DNA from: a virus
Length of the DNA: 34,961 nt
Strand: one strand, 5' to 3'
Virus record (IMG/VR): IMGVR_UViG_3300023180_000191
Location: 1 to 34,961 of that record
The notes below the pieces were generated by a model. It ran no database searches, had not been told where the DNA came from, and saw only the letters and a list, made by a program, of their open reading frames with translations. Positions within the stretch are counted from its first letter, which is position 1, and the number at the start of each line of letters is the position of its first letter. Shown one piece after another: positions 14,563 through 24,082 of this stretch. The position numbers were made by a program, and so were the translations under genes.

Positions 14563-14724
14563 ATGAAGTCAAAAGGATTAGGAGATACAGTCGAAAAAAT
14601 AACTAAAGCCACAGGCATTAAACAGCTCGCTGAATTAGCTGCTGAAGCCATGGGTTATGACGACTGCGGGTGCGATAAAAGAAAGAATTGGCTGAATAAG
14701 CAGTTTCCTTATAAAAAATATTGA
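14563..14724 (+). CDS. Small CGCDKRK protein of Bacteroidota phages
   Basis: A 53-residue frame (ATG 14563 to TGA 14722-14724). It has the arrangement GLGDTVEKITKATGIKQLAE, then DDCGCDKRKNWLNK, then QFPYKKY. This layout is recurrent in very small proteins of Bacteroidota phages, usually unannotated. Two Cys in CGC next to a basic helix suggest a metal or redox contact, but one CxC is not enough for a zinc site unless it multimerises. It starts the transcript after the terminator. Function unknown. Confidence 0.72.
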   Translation: MKSKGLGDTVEKITKATGIKQLAELAAEAMGYDDCGCDKRKNWLNKQFPYKKY

Positions 14725-14725
14725 C

Positions 14726-15436
14726 ATGGCAGTAAACGTAGACGACGTATACCAGAAGGTTTTGGTATTAGCCAATAAAGAACAGAGAGGTTACATCACA
14801 CCTCAAGAGTTCAATAGGTTAGCAAGTAGAGCTCAGCTCGAAATATTCAATAACTATTTTAACGACATTAAGACGGCTTATCATAAAGCTAAAAATGATA
14901 GCAACTACTCCGATGAGCTGGATATGATCTCGGAGAAACTTAATGTGCATAGAAGCTCTTTAAGTAGCACGTTCTCTGCATCAGGCCTTATGACTTTGCA
15001 GTCAGATATAAAACTTTCAACAATACATTATTCGTACCCTACGGGTAGTGGTTATAGAGTAGAGTTTGAAGAAGTTGATGCCGCTGAGTTTAACTTATTG
15101 GTTTCAAATCCGCTTTCTAGACCGACAGCCGATAGACCTATATATACTAGAGTAAACGCTAATACTGTTAAAACTTGGCCTCAGATAGCTGGTGGAACCG
15201 CTTTTTCTTATGAGTTCTACAACAAACCAACTGATCCAAATTGGGCATACGTAGTTGTTAATGGAAAAGCATTATACAACCAAAACGTTTCGTCAGATTT
15301 TGATCTTCATTGGTCAGAAGAAGAAGTATTAGTTAGCAAGATAGCAGAAATGGCTGGTATAACTCTCAATAAGATAGGATTAGCCCAGACCATGTCTCAA
15401 GTTCAACAAAGACAATCCGTAGAAGATAATAACTAA
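14726..15436 (+). CDS. Ring/adaptor (head-tail connector) protein 1
   Basis: A 236-residue protein with the N-terminus VDDVYQKVLVLANKEQRGYITPQEFNRLA, which I recognise from the neck-ring proteins of crAss-like and other Bacteroidota podoviruses. The region RAQLEIFNNYFND follows, then a beta-rich part (RPIYTRVNANTVKTWPQI and YEFYNKPTDPNW). The last part (LHWSEEEVLVSKIAEMAG) is helical. It should sit under the portal and join the head to the tail. It starts 2 bases after the stop of the CGCDKRK gene and overlaps the next by one base. Confidence 0.84.
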   Translation: MAVNVDDVYQKVLVLANKEQRGYITPQEFNRLASRAQLEIFNNYFNDIKTAYHKAKNDSNYSDELDMISEKLNVHRSSLSSTFSASGLMTLQSDIKLSTIHYSYPTGSGYRVEFEEVDAAEFNLLVSNPLSRPTADRPIYTRVNANTVKTWPQIAGGTAFSYEFYNKPTDPNWAYVVVNGKALYNQNVSSDFDLHWSEEEVLVSKIAEMAGITLNKIGLAQTMSQVQQRQSVEDNN

Positions 15437-16707
15437 TGGGACTTTTAACGCAAAACGAGCAGCAGTATTACGATTCAGGTAATTCTGGTAACTACGGCAA
15501 CTATCAGTTTGTATCTTTAAGAGATATTATAACTGGGTTTATGGTCCAGTACGTCGGCGAAAGCAAACTATTGACTAAGGTTAATAGAAACGACGTGCAA
15601 TATCACGCCATGCGTGCAATACAAGAGTTTTCTTATGATACGTTTAAGTCATTTAAAGCGCAGGAAATAACCGTCCCTAACACGCTTAAAATGATATTGC
15701 CTCAAGACTATGTTAACTACACTAAGTTGACTAGGGTTGGAGATGACGGTATCGAGAGGACGTTGTATCCTACCGGAAAGACGTCTAACCCCACGTCTAT
15801 AAAGCAAGACGCTAACGGTGTGTACGAAATAGCTGATAAAGGCGTTAATAGAGTAGTTAATGTGGTTGTAGGTAACGAGGCCGCTTTCGAGGACGGTTAT
15901 AAATTTTCGCTTAGATTCCTAAATGAAGCCACTGGCGCTTTTGAAACTTTATATGTTGAAGCCAATAAAGATGCTGACTCGTTGACTGGGTATGACTCGG
16001 ATAGCTCTCAAAGAATACTTTTTGACATAGCTAATAACGATACGGCATCAACTATCGCCGCTTCAGTAAAAGCCGCTATAAATAAACAAAGTAAATATCA
16101 TACCGCTGTTAGCGAAGGACCTACGGTTACCATAACGTACAACCAAATTGGTGGTAGTAGTTTTTACGAAAACACCACCGTAAGCGCGTTTACGATTACT
16201 ACCGTAGTAGCAGGCTCAAATGGTACTAATAGCGCTCTTGACTTAAATAGCGAATCTACGGCGTGGTCTAGATTTAAATCCACTGATTTTGTTGCGGCAA
16301 CAACAGATGATTTTGAAACTGACGAGTTGTTTTACGACGCTACCGGTAGACGTTACGGCTTAGACCCACAGCACGCTCAAAACAACGGTAGCTTCTATAT
16401 AGATCAGTCTACTGGCTATATTCACTTTGGATCTAATTTAGCTGGCGTTAAAGTTGTGCTTCACTACATAAGTGACGGTTTGGGTACTGATTCGGAGATG
16501 GTGGTACACAAGTTTGCGGAAGAAGCGGTATACAAGTGGATCGCGTATGGTATTATATCGGCTAGAAGCAATATGCCAGAATACGTGGTTCAAAGATTCA
16601 AGAAAGAACGCTTCGCGGCTGCTAGAAAAGCCAAGATAAGATTGTCTAATATTAAGATAGAGGAGTTCGCTCAGGTTCTTAAAGGTCAAAGCAAGCCAAT
16701 AAAATAA
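15436..16707 (+). CDS. Ring/adaptor (head-tail connector) protein 2 with inserted domain
   Basis: A 423-residue protein. The first 110 residues (ISLRDIITGF-like LRDIITGFMVQYVGE; HAMRAIQEFSYDTFK; MILPQDYVNYTKL) and the last 130 (RYGLDPQHAQNNGSFYIDQ; GVKVVLHYISDGLGTDSEMVVHKFAEEAVY; RFKKERFAAARKAKIRLSNIK) form the conserved connector. Between them, about residues 135-280 form an extra domain that looks like an immunoglobulin-like beta sandwich (VNVVVGNEAAF; FSLRFLNEATGAF; TVTITYNQIGG; FTITTVVAGSNG). That insert is not needed for the connector fold and may be a surface decoration. The start shares one base with the previous stop. Confidence 0.8.
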   Translation: MGLLTQNEQQYYDSGNSGNYGNYQFVSLRDIITGFMVQYVGESKLLTKVNRNDVQYHAMRAIQEFSYDTFKSFKAQEITVPNTLKMILPQDYVNYTKLTRVGDDGIERTLYPTGKTSNPTSIKQDANGVYEIADKGVNRVVNVVVGNEAAFEDGYKFSLRFLNEATGAFETLYVEANKDADSLTGYDSDSSQRILFDIANNDTASTIAASVKAAINKQSKYHTAVSEGPTVTITYNQIGGSSFYENTTVSAFTITTVVAGSNGTNSALDLNSESTAWSRFKSTDFVAATTDDFETDELFYDATGRRYGLDPQHAQNNGSFYIDQSTGYIHFGSNLAGVKVVLHYISDGLGTDSEMVVHKFAEEAVYKWIAYGIISARSNMPEYVVQRFKKERFAAARKAKIRLSNIKIEEFAQVLKGQSKPIK

Positions 16708-16713
16708 TATCGC

Positions 16714-19700
16714 ATGCCAGAAATTAAACATACTTTTCTTGCTGGTAAGATGAACAAGGACTTTGATGAAAGACTTGTTCCAAACGGCGAGTATAGAGAC
16801 GCTTACAATATACAAGTAAAAACCTCTGATGGAGGAAACGCTGGTACTGTTCAAAACGTGCTTGGCAATTCCTTAGTGTTCGACGGAGGCTACATGACTA
16901 ACGAAACCGGCACTAGCAGCAGAGTGGTTGCTAGCATACCCGACGAGCAGGCTAACTGCATTTATTTCTTTATATCATCTCCGCCTATTACGACTAATCC
17001 TTCAGCGATTGATGGTGAGATAGTATATAAAGATCTGATAGTAAGACAGAACTCAAATGGCACAACTGATCCTATCGTAACTGATATACACGCGATAGTG
17101 GGGACTGCAGCTGATGCTAAGTCAGGTGGTCTTACCGAAAACGGTCCTTTTGTTACAATATCAGTGGATGACGCAAGCAAGTATAGAAAGGGCATGGAAG
17201 TAAGATTGTTTACTTCATCAGGTGCTTCTTTGCTCGAGCCTAAAACAGTGATAGAGTCCGTAAACACTGTCGCTAACAACATTAGACTTAACAAATGGCA
17301 AGATGCTGATCTTACCACGTGCACTGTCGCGATGTTTATAGCGGAGCAAGTTTTAGAGTTTAGAACTGATACACTTATAACTGGTATTAACATACTTGAG
17401 GATTTTATATTTTGGACTGACAACAAGCACGAGCCTAAAAAAATAAATATAAAAAGGTGTGAAGAAGGGACGGAGAGCTTTTCATCTCACACCAAACTTC
17501 AGTTGAAAAATTTTTCAAATGGAGAACTAAAGAATTTTAGCGAGTTTTATAACGTTAGTGAAGACCGTGATTGGTTGAGACGTGATCATATAACCGTTAT
17601 ACGCAAAGCTCCGCTAAACGCTCCAGTACTGGAAATGTCAAGTACCAGCCGTCACGGGGATACTGAAGTGCCCTTGCAAGACTCCAATTTTATAGAACCT
17701 TCAACTGGTAATTTAACTGGCAAGAGCGAAGGCGATATTATTGTTATTAATTTAGGTTCGCCAAGCGTTTCTATATACAAAAGCGATATAGTATATCTTG
17801 ACTGCGACAATCCATTAGAAGTAGATGTCCCTAAGAGATTAAAGGCTATCGTAGAATCTAAATCAAACTCTGAAATTGCTTGCCGCGTAATATCTATGCC
17901 GGATAATCTTGCGGCTGCCGAAAATGAGTGGACAATATCTCTGCAGGAATCTGAACCTTTGTTTGAGTTTGACTTACCTAGATTTGCATATAGGTATAAA
18001 TATGAAGATAATGAATATTCTTCGTTTTCGCCTTGGACGGAAATAGCTTTTTTACCTAGTCCATTCGATTATTCATCAGCCAAAGGTTATAATCTTGGCA
18101 TGGTGAATAGTCTTAAGCAATTGACCATAAAAGGGTGGATGCAGCCTTTAAGTCAACGGCCTTATGATATTAAAGCTGTAGATATACTTTATAAATCATC
18201 TGGTTCGCCTGTAGTATACGTTATTAAGACAATAACAAGAGGCAAAGATGACGAGTGGGACGGGATACAAAATGCCGCGGGGTCTATTACTTCTGTTGGC
18301 GAAGTCTCTATAACATCTGACTTAATACATAAGGCTGTTCCGTCTAATCAAATTTTAAGAGCGTGGGATAATGTCCCTAGAGCTGCTCTAGCTCAAGAGG
18401 TGACTGGAAATAGACTTTTATACGGCAATTACTTACAGGGTTATGATATTAATAAGCAGATCGGCCTCAACCAAAGCTTAGTTAGCAACATAATTAGTTC
18501 GGATGCAGAAGGTGTTATAACACCTGTTAAATCCGCGAAGTCAATGCGTACGTATAGATTCGGCATCGTGTTTAGTGACGCATACGGTAGAGAAACTCCC
18601 GTAATAGCGATTGGTGCTCACAGGATTACTAGTAGAACCGGCACAATTAGCACGACAAATTCGGATTTATACATACCGAAATCAGAGGCTAGCAACGCTA
18701 ATTCTTTCGCTTTAAGTCAAGTATGGTCTTCTAATGCATACAGTTCAGTACCACCTGCCTGGGCCACTCATTTTAAGTATTACGTTAAAGAAACTTCCGC
18801 TGAATACTACAATCTTGTGATGAGCAGATGGTATAACGCTGAAGACGGTAATGTATGGATCTCGTTCAACTCAGCTGACAGAAACAAGGTCGATGAGGAA
18901 ACATATTTATTGCTTAAAAACGAGCATGGTGACAACAAGGCCGTTGTTGAAAAAGCAAGATACAAAATACTTTCTATAGAAAATGACGCGCCCGACGACA
19001 TTAAAATAGATGAGCGCGTGATGGGCAGGTTCAAGGTTAATACTGATTATACTAACGATAATAACGCTGATAATAATTACACTGATCCTAACTTACAGTC
19101 TTCAATTACGTTCGATTTAGCGCTCGCGCAATGGGAGGGTTTTTCAAGGGAAATAGACTTTAAAGGAACCCCATATGTGAGATTAGTTGGAGACAGTTCG
19201 TCTGACGCGCTTAACGAAGGTAACACGGTTAAAACTAGTTGGGTTAAAATAACAAAATTCATGCCACCAGTCGCAGAATATTTAGGCGTCGCGGCTTCTA
19301 GTGGCAAAATGACAATACAGAAACCGTTTGGCGCGCAAGCCGCTTTACGTCAAGCTTACGCATCACAGTATAACGTTAACGTTCAAAACGTTCAAATATA
19401 TTATTACTTTGAAATAAAAGATAACATTGTTGAAAACAAGCCAGAGTTTGACGGAAAGTTCTTTGTTAAACTAGAGAAAGATGACACGTTAGTTTCAAAA
19501 GTTTTATCTGTAGAAAACGACTCTTCAATATATTATGGCGTTGAAGATGCTTGGCCCATAGGATATATGGACTCAACAGTTGATAACAACCCGGCTGACG
19601 AAGGTCCTAACTCTGGGACAAACGGGTTGTATAATTTCGGTATACACTATATTAGTGACTGGGACACTGGTGAAGTCGCAGGAAGTTTTGATAGATGTAA

Positions 19701-22188
19701 TAACGATACTGGCGCCACAGGCTCGAATAACGTAGGTAAATCTAAAGACTTTTGGGAAGGACACAACTCTAGCGGGGCTAAGATATTCATTGATAAAGCG
19801 TTTATTAGATATAGAGCAACCGATGCAGGTTCGACGTTGACAGGTGACCACACGACTAACGGCGAGGGCGGTTTAAGCGTTGGAGGCGCAGCAAACGGCA
19901 CATACGGTGCTTTATATATAAGTAAAAATAGCGCTGGATGGGGAGAGTTCTCTACGTTTAAAGCTAAATTCAGCACTGTAGGGACGTTGTTTAGATTTAG
20001 AAACGATCCTAATCAAATCGTTTATAAAATTATAGGTGGGATAAAACAAGGTATAAACCACAAGAATCATGCTAAAAATGATCTTTGTAACAACTCATGC
20101 CAAGGCGACCACGCCACGTGTTTGAGGCAAAGCATATACTTTAAGTTCAGAAAAATAGATAGCCAAGGCAACGCGACGAACGAAGGTATCAATACTGCTG
20201 TATTCGATCCACGGGGCCACGTCATGCATAATGGTAGAAATACCATAATGATAGAGACCGTCAAAAGATACGTGCGGACTGAAGATAGGCACGTTGATCC
20301 AGCTTTCGCTGGCGTATTTGAGACTGAACCAAAAGAAAACGTTGATCTTGACTTGTACTACGAAGCATCGGAATCTCTTCCAATGCGCATCACGGAGGAT
20401 ACTATAGATGCTTTCTTGCCTAAAGAATCTAGAATAACGAGCATAGTTAGGAATAATAGTTCCATAAACTTGCTTACAACCGGCGTTGTTAAATCAACAC
20501 ACCAAGAAGGATTCCGTTTGGTTCAAAATGACGTGGATAATACTACTGCATTCAAAGATCTTTTTGAAGAAGATGAGGTAGTGTTTGAGCACCCATCAGG
20601 AATGAAGGTCCACGCAAGAGTGGCTAAAAATATGGCGCTGTCAAATGCGATTCTTAATAATGCAGTTTCTTACACCCTCCCCGCGCAAGGTGCAACTGGT
20701 AGTGACACTATAAATGTTAGTGATAGTAGTTCGTTACAAGTTGGCGATCAGGTATACAACACTAGTATTCCAGTTGGTGCTAAAATAGAAAGCATAGCCG
20801 GTAATGTGGTGACAATAACTGAAACACTTACGTCTAATATATCTTCAGACGTCAGGTTTGTTAGACCGACTGGTTACTATGAGATTTATAAAGATGTGTA
20901 TAAAGATACTGTCGAGCTTTCTTGGCACAACTGTTACAGCTTCGGAAATGGTATAGAATCTGATAGAATAAGAGATGATTTCAATGCTAAGCAAATTGAC
21001 AACGGCGTTACAGTGTCAACTACGTTCACTGATTACGGTGAAGAACGTAGAAAGCACGGTCTCATATATTCTGGTATATATAACTCGAGTTCTGGTATAA
21101 ACGAACTTAATGAGTTCAACCAAGCTGAAAAAATAACTAAAGATTTAAATCCAACATATGGCTCTATTCAAGCTCTTAAGACTAGAGATACTGATGTTGT
21201 TGTATTTACTGAAGATCGTGTACTAAAGGTTCTTTCTAACAAAGACGCTTTGTTTAACGCAGACGGCAACACTAACATTGTGGCTACTGATAGAGTGCTT
21301 GGTCAAGCAGTTCCATTTGGTGGTGATTATGGGATTTCTAACAACCCAGAATCTTTGGTCAAAGACGAGTTCCGTATGTACTTCACAGATCGCGCCAGAG
21401 GAGCTGTTTTAAGACTGTCTAGAGATGGTATTACGCCTATATCGAATGTTGGTATGCGAGATTGGTTTAGAGATAATTTAAAAGACTCTTACAACCTCGT
21501 GGGAACGTGGGATAACGTAAACGGAGAATATAATGTTTCTATACATTATTATCCTGGACAGGGCAAGACGGACAAGACGGTCACGTTTAACGAAGTTGGT
21601 AAAGGTTGGGTATCTTTTAAGTCTTGGGTTGCTGATGCCGGCGCCACTGTAGATGGCATGTTTTTTACGGCTAGCTCACAAATGGACGCGGCTAACCCAG
21701 CCAAGTTATATAAGCACTATGCCGAGAACGCAAGTAGGAACAACTTTTACGGGACGCAGTATGATTCTTCTGTAACAGTGTTACTCAATGATATTCCAGG
21801 TTCTGTAAAATCATTCCAAACGTTAAACTACGAAGGCACTCAAGCAAGAATAAGACAATTAACCCAACAGACGGTTACAGATGCCGCTGGAAACAACGTC
21901 GTAGCAAATGATGGCCAGTACTACAATTTGTCAGATAAAGCTGGATGGTGGTGTGAGTATGTAAATACAAACCTCGAGAGTGGTGAGGTTAGTGAGTTTA
22001 TAGAGAAGGAAGGTAAGTGGTTTAATAACATAACAGGTCAAGCAACTACACTTAGTAATTTAGATACAAACGAGTTTAGCGTACAAGGGTTAGGGTTTGC
22101 GTACGGAATATTTAGCGACGATAGCGGCGCTGATGAAGCTTACAGTGGCTTTATTAGAGAGTATACATTAACAGTACAAGGAGAATAA
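16714..22188 (+). CDS. Tail stabilisation/hub protein (T7 gp12-like role)
   Basis: A 1,824-residue protein. The start MPEIKHTFLAGKMNKDFDER, then LVPNGEYRDAYNIQV, marks the stabilisation protein of Bacteroidota podoviruses. The last third contains the strongly conserved propeller-like block with VVVFTEDRVLKVLSN, GGDYGISNNPESL, MYFTDRARGAVLRLSRDGI and VGTWDNVNGEYNVS. Residues 1319-1382 (bases 20668-20859) are a compact beta insert with the pattern INVSDSSSLQVGDQVYNTSI, PVGAKIESI and VVTITETLTSN, a small domain also seen in fibre proteins. Around bases 20083-20130 there is a Cys-rich patch (CNNSCQGDHATC). The protein probably forms the short tail tube and hub; enlarged relative to T7 gp12. Confidence 0.84.
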   Translation: MPEIKHTFLAGKMNKDFDERLVPNGEYRDAYNIQVKTSDGGNAGTVQNVLGNSLVFDGGYMTNETGTSSRVVASIPDEQANCIYFFISSPPITTNPSAIDGEIVYKDLIVRQNSNGTTDPIVTDIHAIVGTAADAKSGGLTENGPFVTISVDDASKYRKGMEVRLFTSSGASLLEPKTVIESVNTVANNIRLNKWQDADLTTCTVAMFIAEQVLEFRTDTLITGINILEDFIFWTDNKHEPKKINIKRCEEGTESFSSHTKLQLKNFSNGELKNFSEFYNVSEDRDWLRRDHITVIRKAPLNAPVLEMSSTSRHGDTEVPLQDSNFIEPSTGNLTGKSEGDIIVINLGSPSVSIYKSDIVYLDCDNPLEVDVPKRLKAIVESKSNSEIACRVISMPDNLAAAENEWTISLQESEPLFEFDLPRFAYRYKYEDNEYSSFSPWTEIAFLPSPFDYSSAKGYNLGMVNSLKQLTIKGWMQPLSQRPYDIKAVDILYKSSGSPVVYVIKTITRGKDDEWDGIQNAAGSITSVGEVSITSDLIHKAVPSNQILRAWDNVPRAALAQEVTGNRLLYGNYLQGYDINKQIGLNQSLVSNIISSDAEGVITPVKSAKSMRTYRFGIVFSDAYGRETPVIAIGAHRITSRTGTISTTNSDLYIPKSEASNANSFALSQVWSSNAYSSVPPAWATHFKYYVKETSAEYYNLVMSRWYNAEDGNVWISFNSADRNKVDEETYLLLKNEHGDNKAVVEKARYKILSIENDAPDDIKIDERVMGRFKVNTDYTNDNNADNNYTDPNLQSSITFDLALAQWEGFSREIDFKGTPYVRLVGDSSSDALNEGNTVKTSWVKITKFMPPVAEYLGVAASSGKMTIQKPFGAQAALRQAYASQYNVNVQNVQIYYYFEIKDNIVENKPEFDGKFFVKLEKDDTLVSKVLSVENDSSIYYGVEDAWPIGYMDSTVDNNPADEGPNSGTNGLYNFGIHYISDWDTGEVAGSFDRCNNDTGATGSNNVGKSKDFWEGHNSSGAKIFIDKAFIRYRATDAGSTLTGDHTTNGEGGLSVGGAANGTYGALYISKNSAGWGEFSTFKAKFSTVGTLFRFRNDPNQIVYKIIGGIKQGINHKNHAKNDLCNNSCQGDHATCLRQSIYFKFRKIDSQGNATNEGINTAVFDPRGHVMHNGRNTIMIETVKRYVRTEDRHVDPAFAGVFETEPKENVDLDLYYEASESLPMRITEDTIDAFLPKESRITSIVRNNSSINLLTTGVVKSTHQEGFRLVQNDVDNTTAFKDLFEEDEVVFEHPSGMKVHARVAKNMALSNAILNNAVSYTLPAQGATGSDTINVSDSSSLQVGDQVYNTSIPVGAKIESIAGNVVTITETLTSNISSDVRFVRPTGYYEIYKDVYKDTVELSWHNCYSFGNGIESDRIRDDFNAKQIDNGVTVSTTFTDYGEERRKHGLIYSGIYNSSSGINELNEFNQAEKITKDLNPTYGSIQALKTRDTDVVVFTEDRVLKVLSNKDALFNADGNTNIVATDRVLGQAVPFGGDYGISNNPESLVKDEFRMYFTDRARGAVLRLSRDGITPISNVGMRDWFRDNLKDSYNLVGTWDNVNGEYNVSIHYYPGQGKTDKTVTFNEVGKGWVSFKSWVADAGATVDGMFFTASSQMDAANPAKLYKHYAENASRNNFYGTQYDSSVTVLLNDIPGSVKSFQTLNYEGTQARIRQLTQQTVTDAAGNNVVANDGQYYNLSDKAGWWCEYVNTNLESGEVSEFIEKEGKWFNNITGQATTLSNLDTNEFSVQGLGFAYGIFSDDSGADEAYSGFIREYTLTVQGE
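22178..22184 (+). promoter_or_regulatory. Shine-Dalgarno of the 22190 fibre gene
   Basis: AAGGAGA lies 5 bases before ATG 22190 and inside the 3' end of the previous gene, giving support for a start just one base after that gene's stop codon. Confidence 0.6.
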
Positions 22189-22189
22189 T

Positions 22190-23677
22190 ATGTCATATAC
22201 TATTTCTACATATACCAGTATAGAAGAGGATGGCGATAGCGTTGGCGGCGGGACTATAACTAGTCCTGTCGTTTTAACTATAACGCCGAACCCAGGTTAT
22301 GTTGTTTCAGCTAGTGATTTTACCGCTAGTTATGGGTCAAACCCGAATGTTGACAACGTTGTGTTTTCAAACACTACAAGCCCTGGTGTTTTAGGTAATA
22401 CAGTGCAAGCATCAGTCACTCTTAATAACTCTGTTGCTATATCTTCGGCTGATGTGATAATATCAGTTGATATTAACGGCAGCGCCGTATTATGGCAGGA
22501 TGGTTTTGACGATGGAAGCACTGATGATGTTGACGGTGCAGACTCTGCGACCGTAGACGTCGTTGTCGATTTAGATACAGTCGACTCAAACACCACTGTC
22601 AGTATTACGTCTTTAAACGGAAGTTCTGTAGACGGCAATGGAGTGGTGACTAAGACTGGTATAGTTTCTGGAACTTCTATAGCAATAGCTAGAATAGTTG
22701 TTTCTGCTAATGCTTCTCATAAAATAACTGAAGCCGCTTATTTAGATTTTAATAGGTGTCCAACTCATTTAAACGCGGACTTGCTATTTGAGTTAAACCA
22801 AGTCGCGTCGACCATGGATTCAGATGGTAATTTAACTTCACAAACATTTGATTTAGTGTTTACTGGCAATAGAACGTATACTCCTGGTGACGTGTTAGTT
22901 TTAGATATATACAGCGCGGCAAGTCCTATACAAGTATTGCCAAACACTATAATCAGTGTTGATTACGGAAGCGGAGTGATAACTGGTAAAGGTGAAATTA
23001 GGACGATAACGGTTTACGGTAGATCTGACGCCACGTTTAACTTAGACATAAAAAATGTTGCATTAAATACTACGATACCTGATTTTGCTCCATTGACTAA
23101 TAAAACCGTAGATACAGAGCGAGGTCTTCCATACAGGTATTCTAAACATTCTTTCGACGTTAAATTCCCAGCCGGCAGCGGTGAAACATACGACTTGACA
23201 ATATCAGGCAGTGGATCAACGACACTTGGGTCTAATGTTAATAGCTCTAATCTTATAGAGCAATATGGAGATATTGGAATATCGTTTACACACACGAGTT
23301 CAAATAGCTTGACCATAGACTCTTTGACACCATCTTATCATGCTAACGCAGCTGACTATACCGCGCCTGCATTAGCATACTTTGAAAATGTAACACCCAC
23401 TTACTTCGGTAGAAGAGTACCTGTGGAGGTTACTTTTAGCAAGCCTAGCGGTACGTTCACTAAAATAAAAGATCCTGTGTTTGCTAATGACTGGTCGCCA
23501 GCTGTTGGTACGCAAGGAGCTGGTGGTAATGTCATAAGCATAGAAGACGCTACAACGACAATCAACTCGCCAGCCAACACATTCACAGTCAAGTACACAG
23601 TGGTGTTCTATCAATGGGGCACTAGCGACGTTACATTTGATTTAGACTTAGATAACTTAGTAACTTATACTGCATAA
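22190..23677 (+). CDS. Beta-rich tail fibre-like structural protein
   Basis: A 495-residue protein rich in Ser/Thr/Val/Asn with almost no Lys-rich helices. Repeated Ig-like strands are visible: VVLTITPNPGYVVSASDFTAS, VSVD-type runs near 130-200 (VDVVVDLDTVDSNTTVSIT), and a C-terminal part with FTVKYTVVFYQWGTSDVTFD. 'TPNPGY-V-A-DF' is a short bacterial Ig-like motif. It lies between the hub gene and a small virion gene, so a tail fibre, spike or head/tail decoration is likely. No intramolecular chaperone or lyase motif was seen. Confidence 0.7.
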   Translation: MSYTISTYTSIEEDGDSVGGGTITSPVVLTITPNPGYVVSASDFTASYGSNPNVDNVVFSNTTSPGVLGNTVQASVTLNNSVAISSADVIISVDINGSAVLWQDGFDDGSTDDVDGADSATVDVVVDLDTVDSNTTVSITSLNGSSVDGNGVVTKTGIVSGTSIAIARIVVSANASHKITEAAYLDFNRCPTHLNADLLFELNQVASTMDSDGNLTSQTFDLVFTGNRTYTPGDVLVLDIYSAASPIQVLPNTIISVDYGSGVITGKGEIRTITVYGRSDATFNLDIKNVALNTTIPDFAPLTNKTVDTERGLPYRYSKHSFDVKFPAGSGETYDLTISGSGSTTLGSNVNSSNLIEQYGDIGISFTHTSSNSLTIDSLTPSYHANAADYTAPALAYFENVTPTYFGRRVPVEVTFSKPSGTFTKIKDPVFANDWSPAVGTQGAGGNVISIEDATTTINSPANTFTVKYTVVFYQWGTSDVTFDLDLDNLVTYTA

Positions 23678-23678
23678 C

Positions 23679-24041
23679 ATGCCAGATATTTCAATAAAGT
23701 TTCCGAACACGAATATCAACGCCTCTCTTCAGATTGGCGATATTGTGTATTACGTACCAGTATCTACGTCTGGTGGGTTTACTACAAGTTCTAGTAATAT
23801 AGTGGAAATAGGTCCAGTAAAAAAGATACTTGACGGAAGTGAATACACTTACGTTACATGTACTATAGAGTCTTCTACAGAACCGCCATCCACAAGCGAC
23901 TTTATAATGTTTAGCAAAACTAACAAGGTTAATGCTAACTCGGTGCTTGGTTATTACGCTGAGGCTAAGTTTTCTAATAACGATACTAACCACGCGGAGA
24001 TATTTAGCGTGGCATCCGAGATGTTTGAAAGCAGTAAATAA
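23679..24041 (+). CDS. Small beta virion protein
   Basis: A 120-residue protein beginning one base after the previous stop. SLQIGDIVYYVPVST is followed by an IVEIGPVKKIL strand and a closing LGYYAEAKFSNNDTNHAEIFSVASEMF. That ending is recurrent in small Bacteroidota-phage structural proteins near the tail genes. No function is known. Its length and beta character fit a minor tail or decoration component. Confidence 0.66.
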   Translation: MPDISIKFPNTNINASLQIGDIVYYVPVSTSGGFTTSSSNIVEIGPVKKILDGSEYTYVTCTIESSTEPPSTSDFIMFSKTNKVNANSVLGYYAEAKFSNNDTNHAEIFSVASEMFESSK

Positions 24042-24082
24042 GGTGGCTAAAATGTGATTATTTAGCTAAGCAATATAATTTA

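Noticed and set aside
24046-24066. Possible hairpin GCTAAA/TTTAGC after the small beta virion gene
   Set aside because: Only 6 AT-rich base pairs with a 9-base loop and no T-run; too weak for a terminator call.
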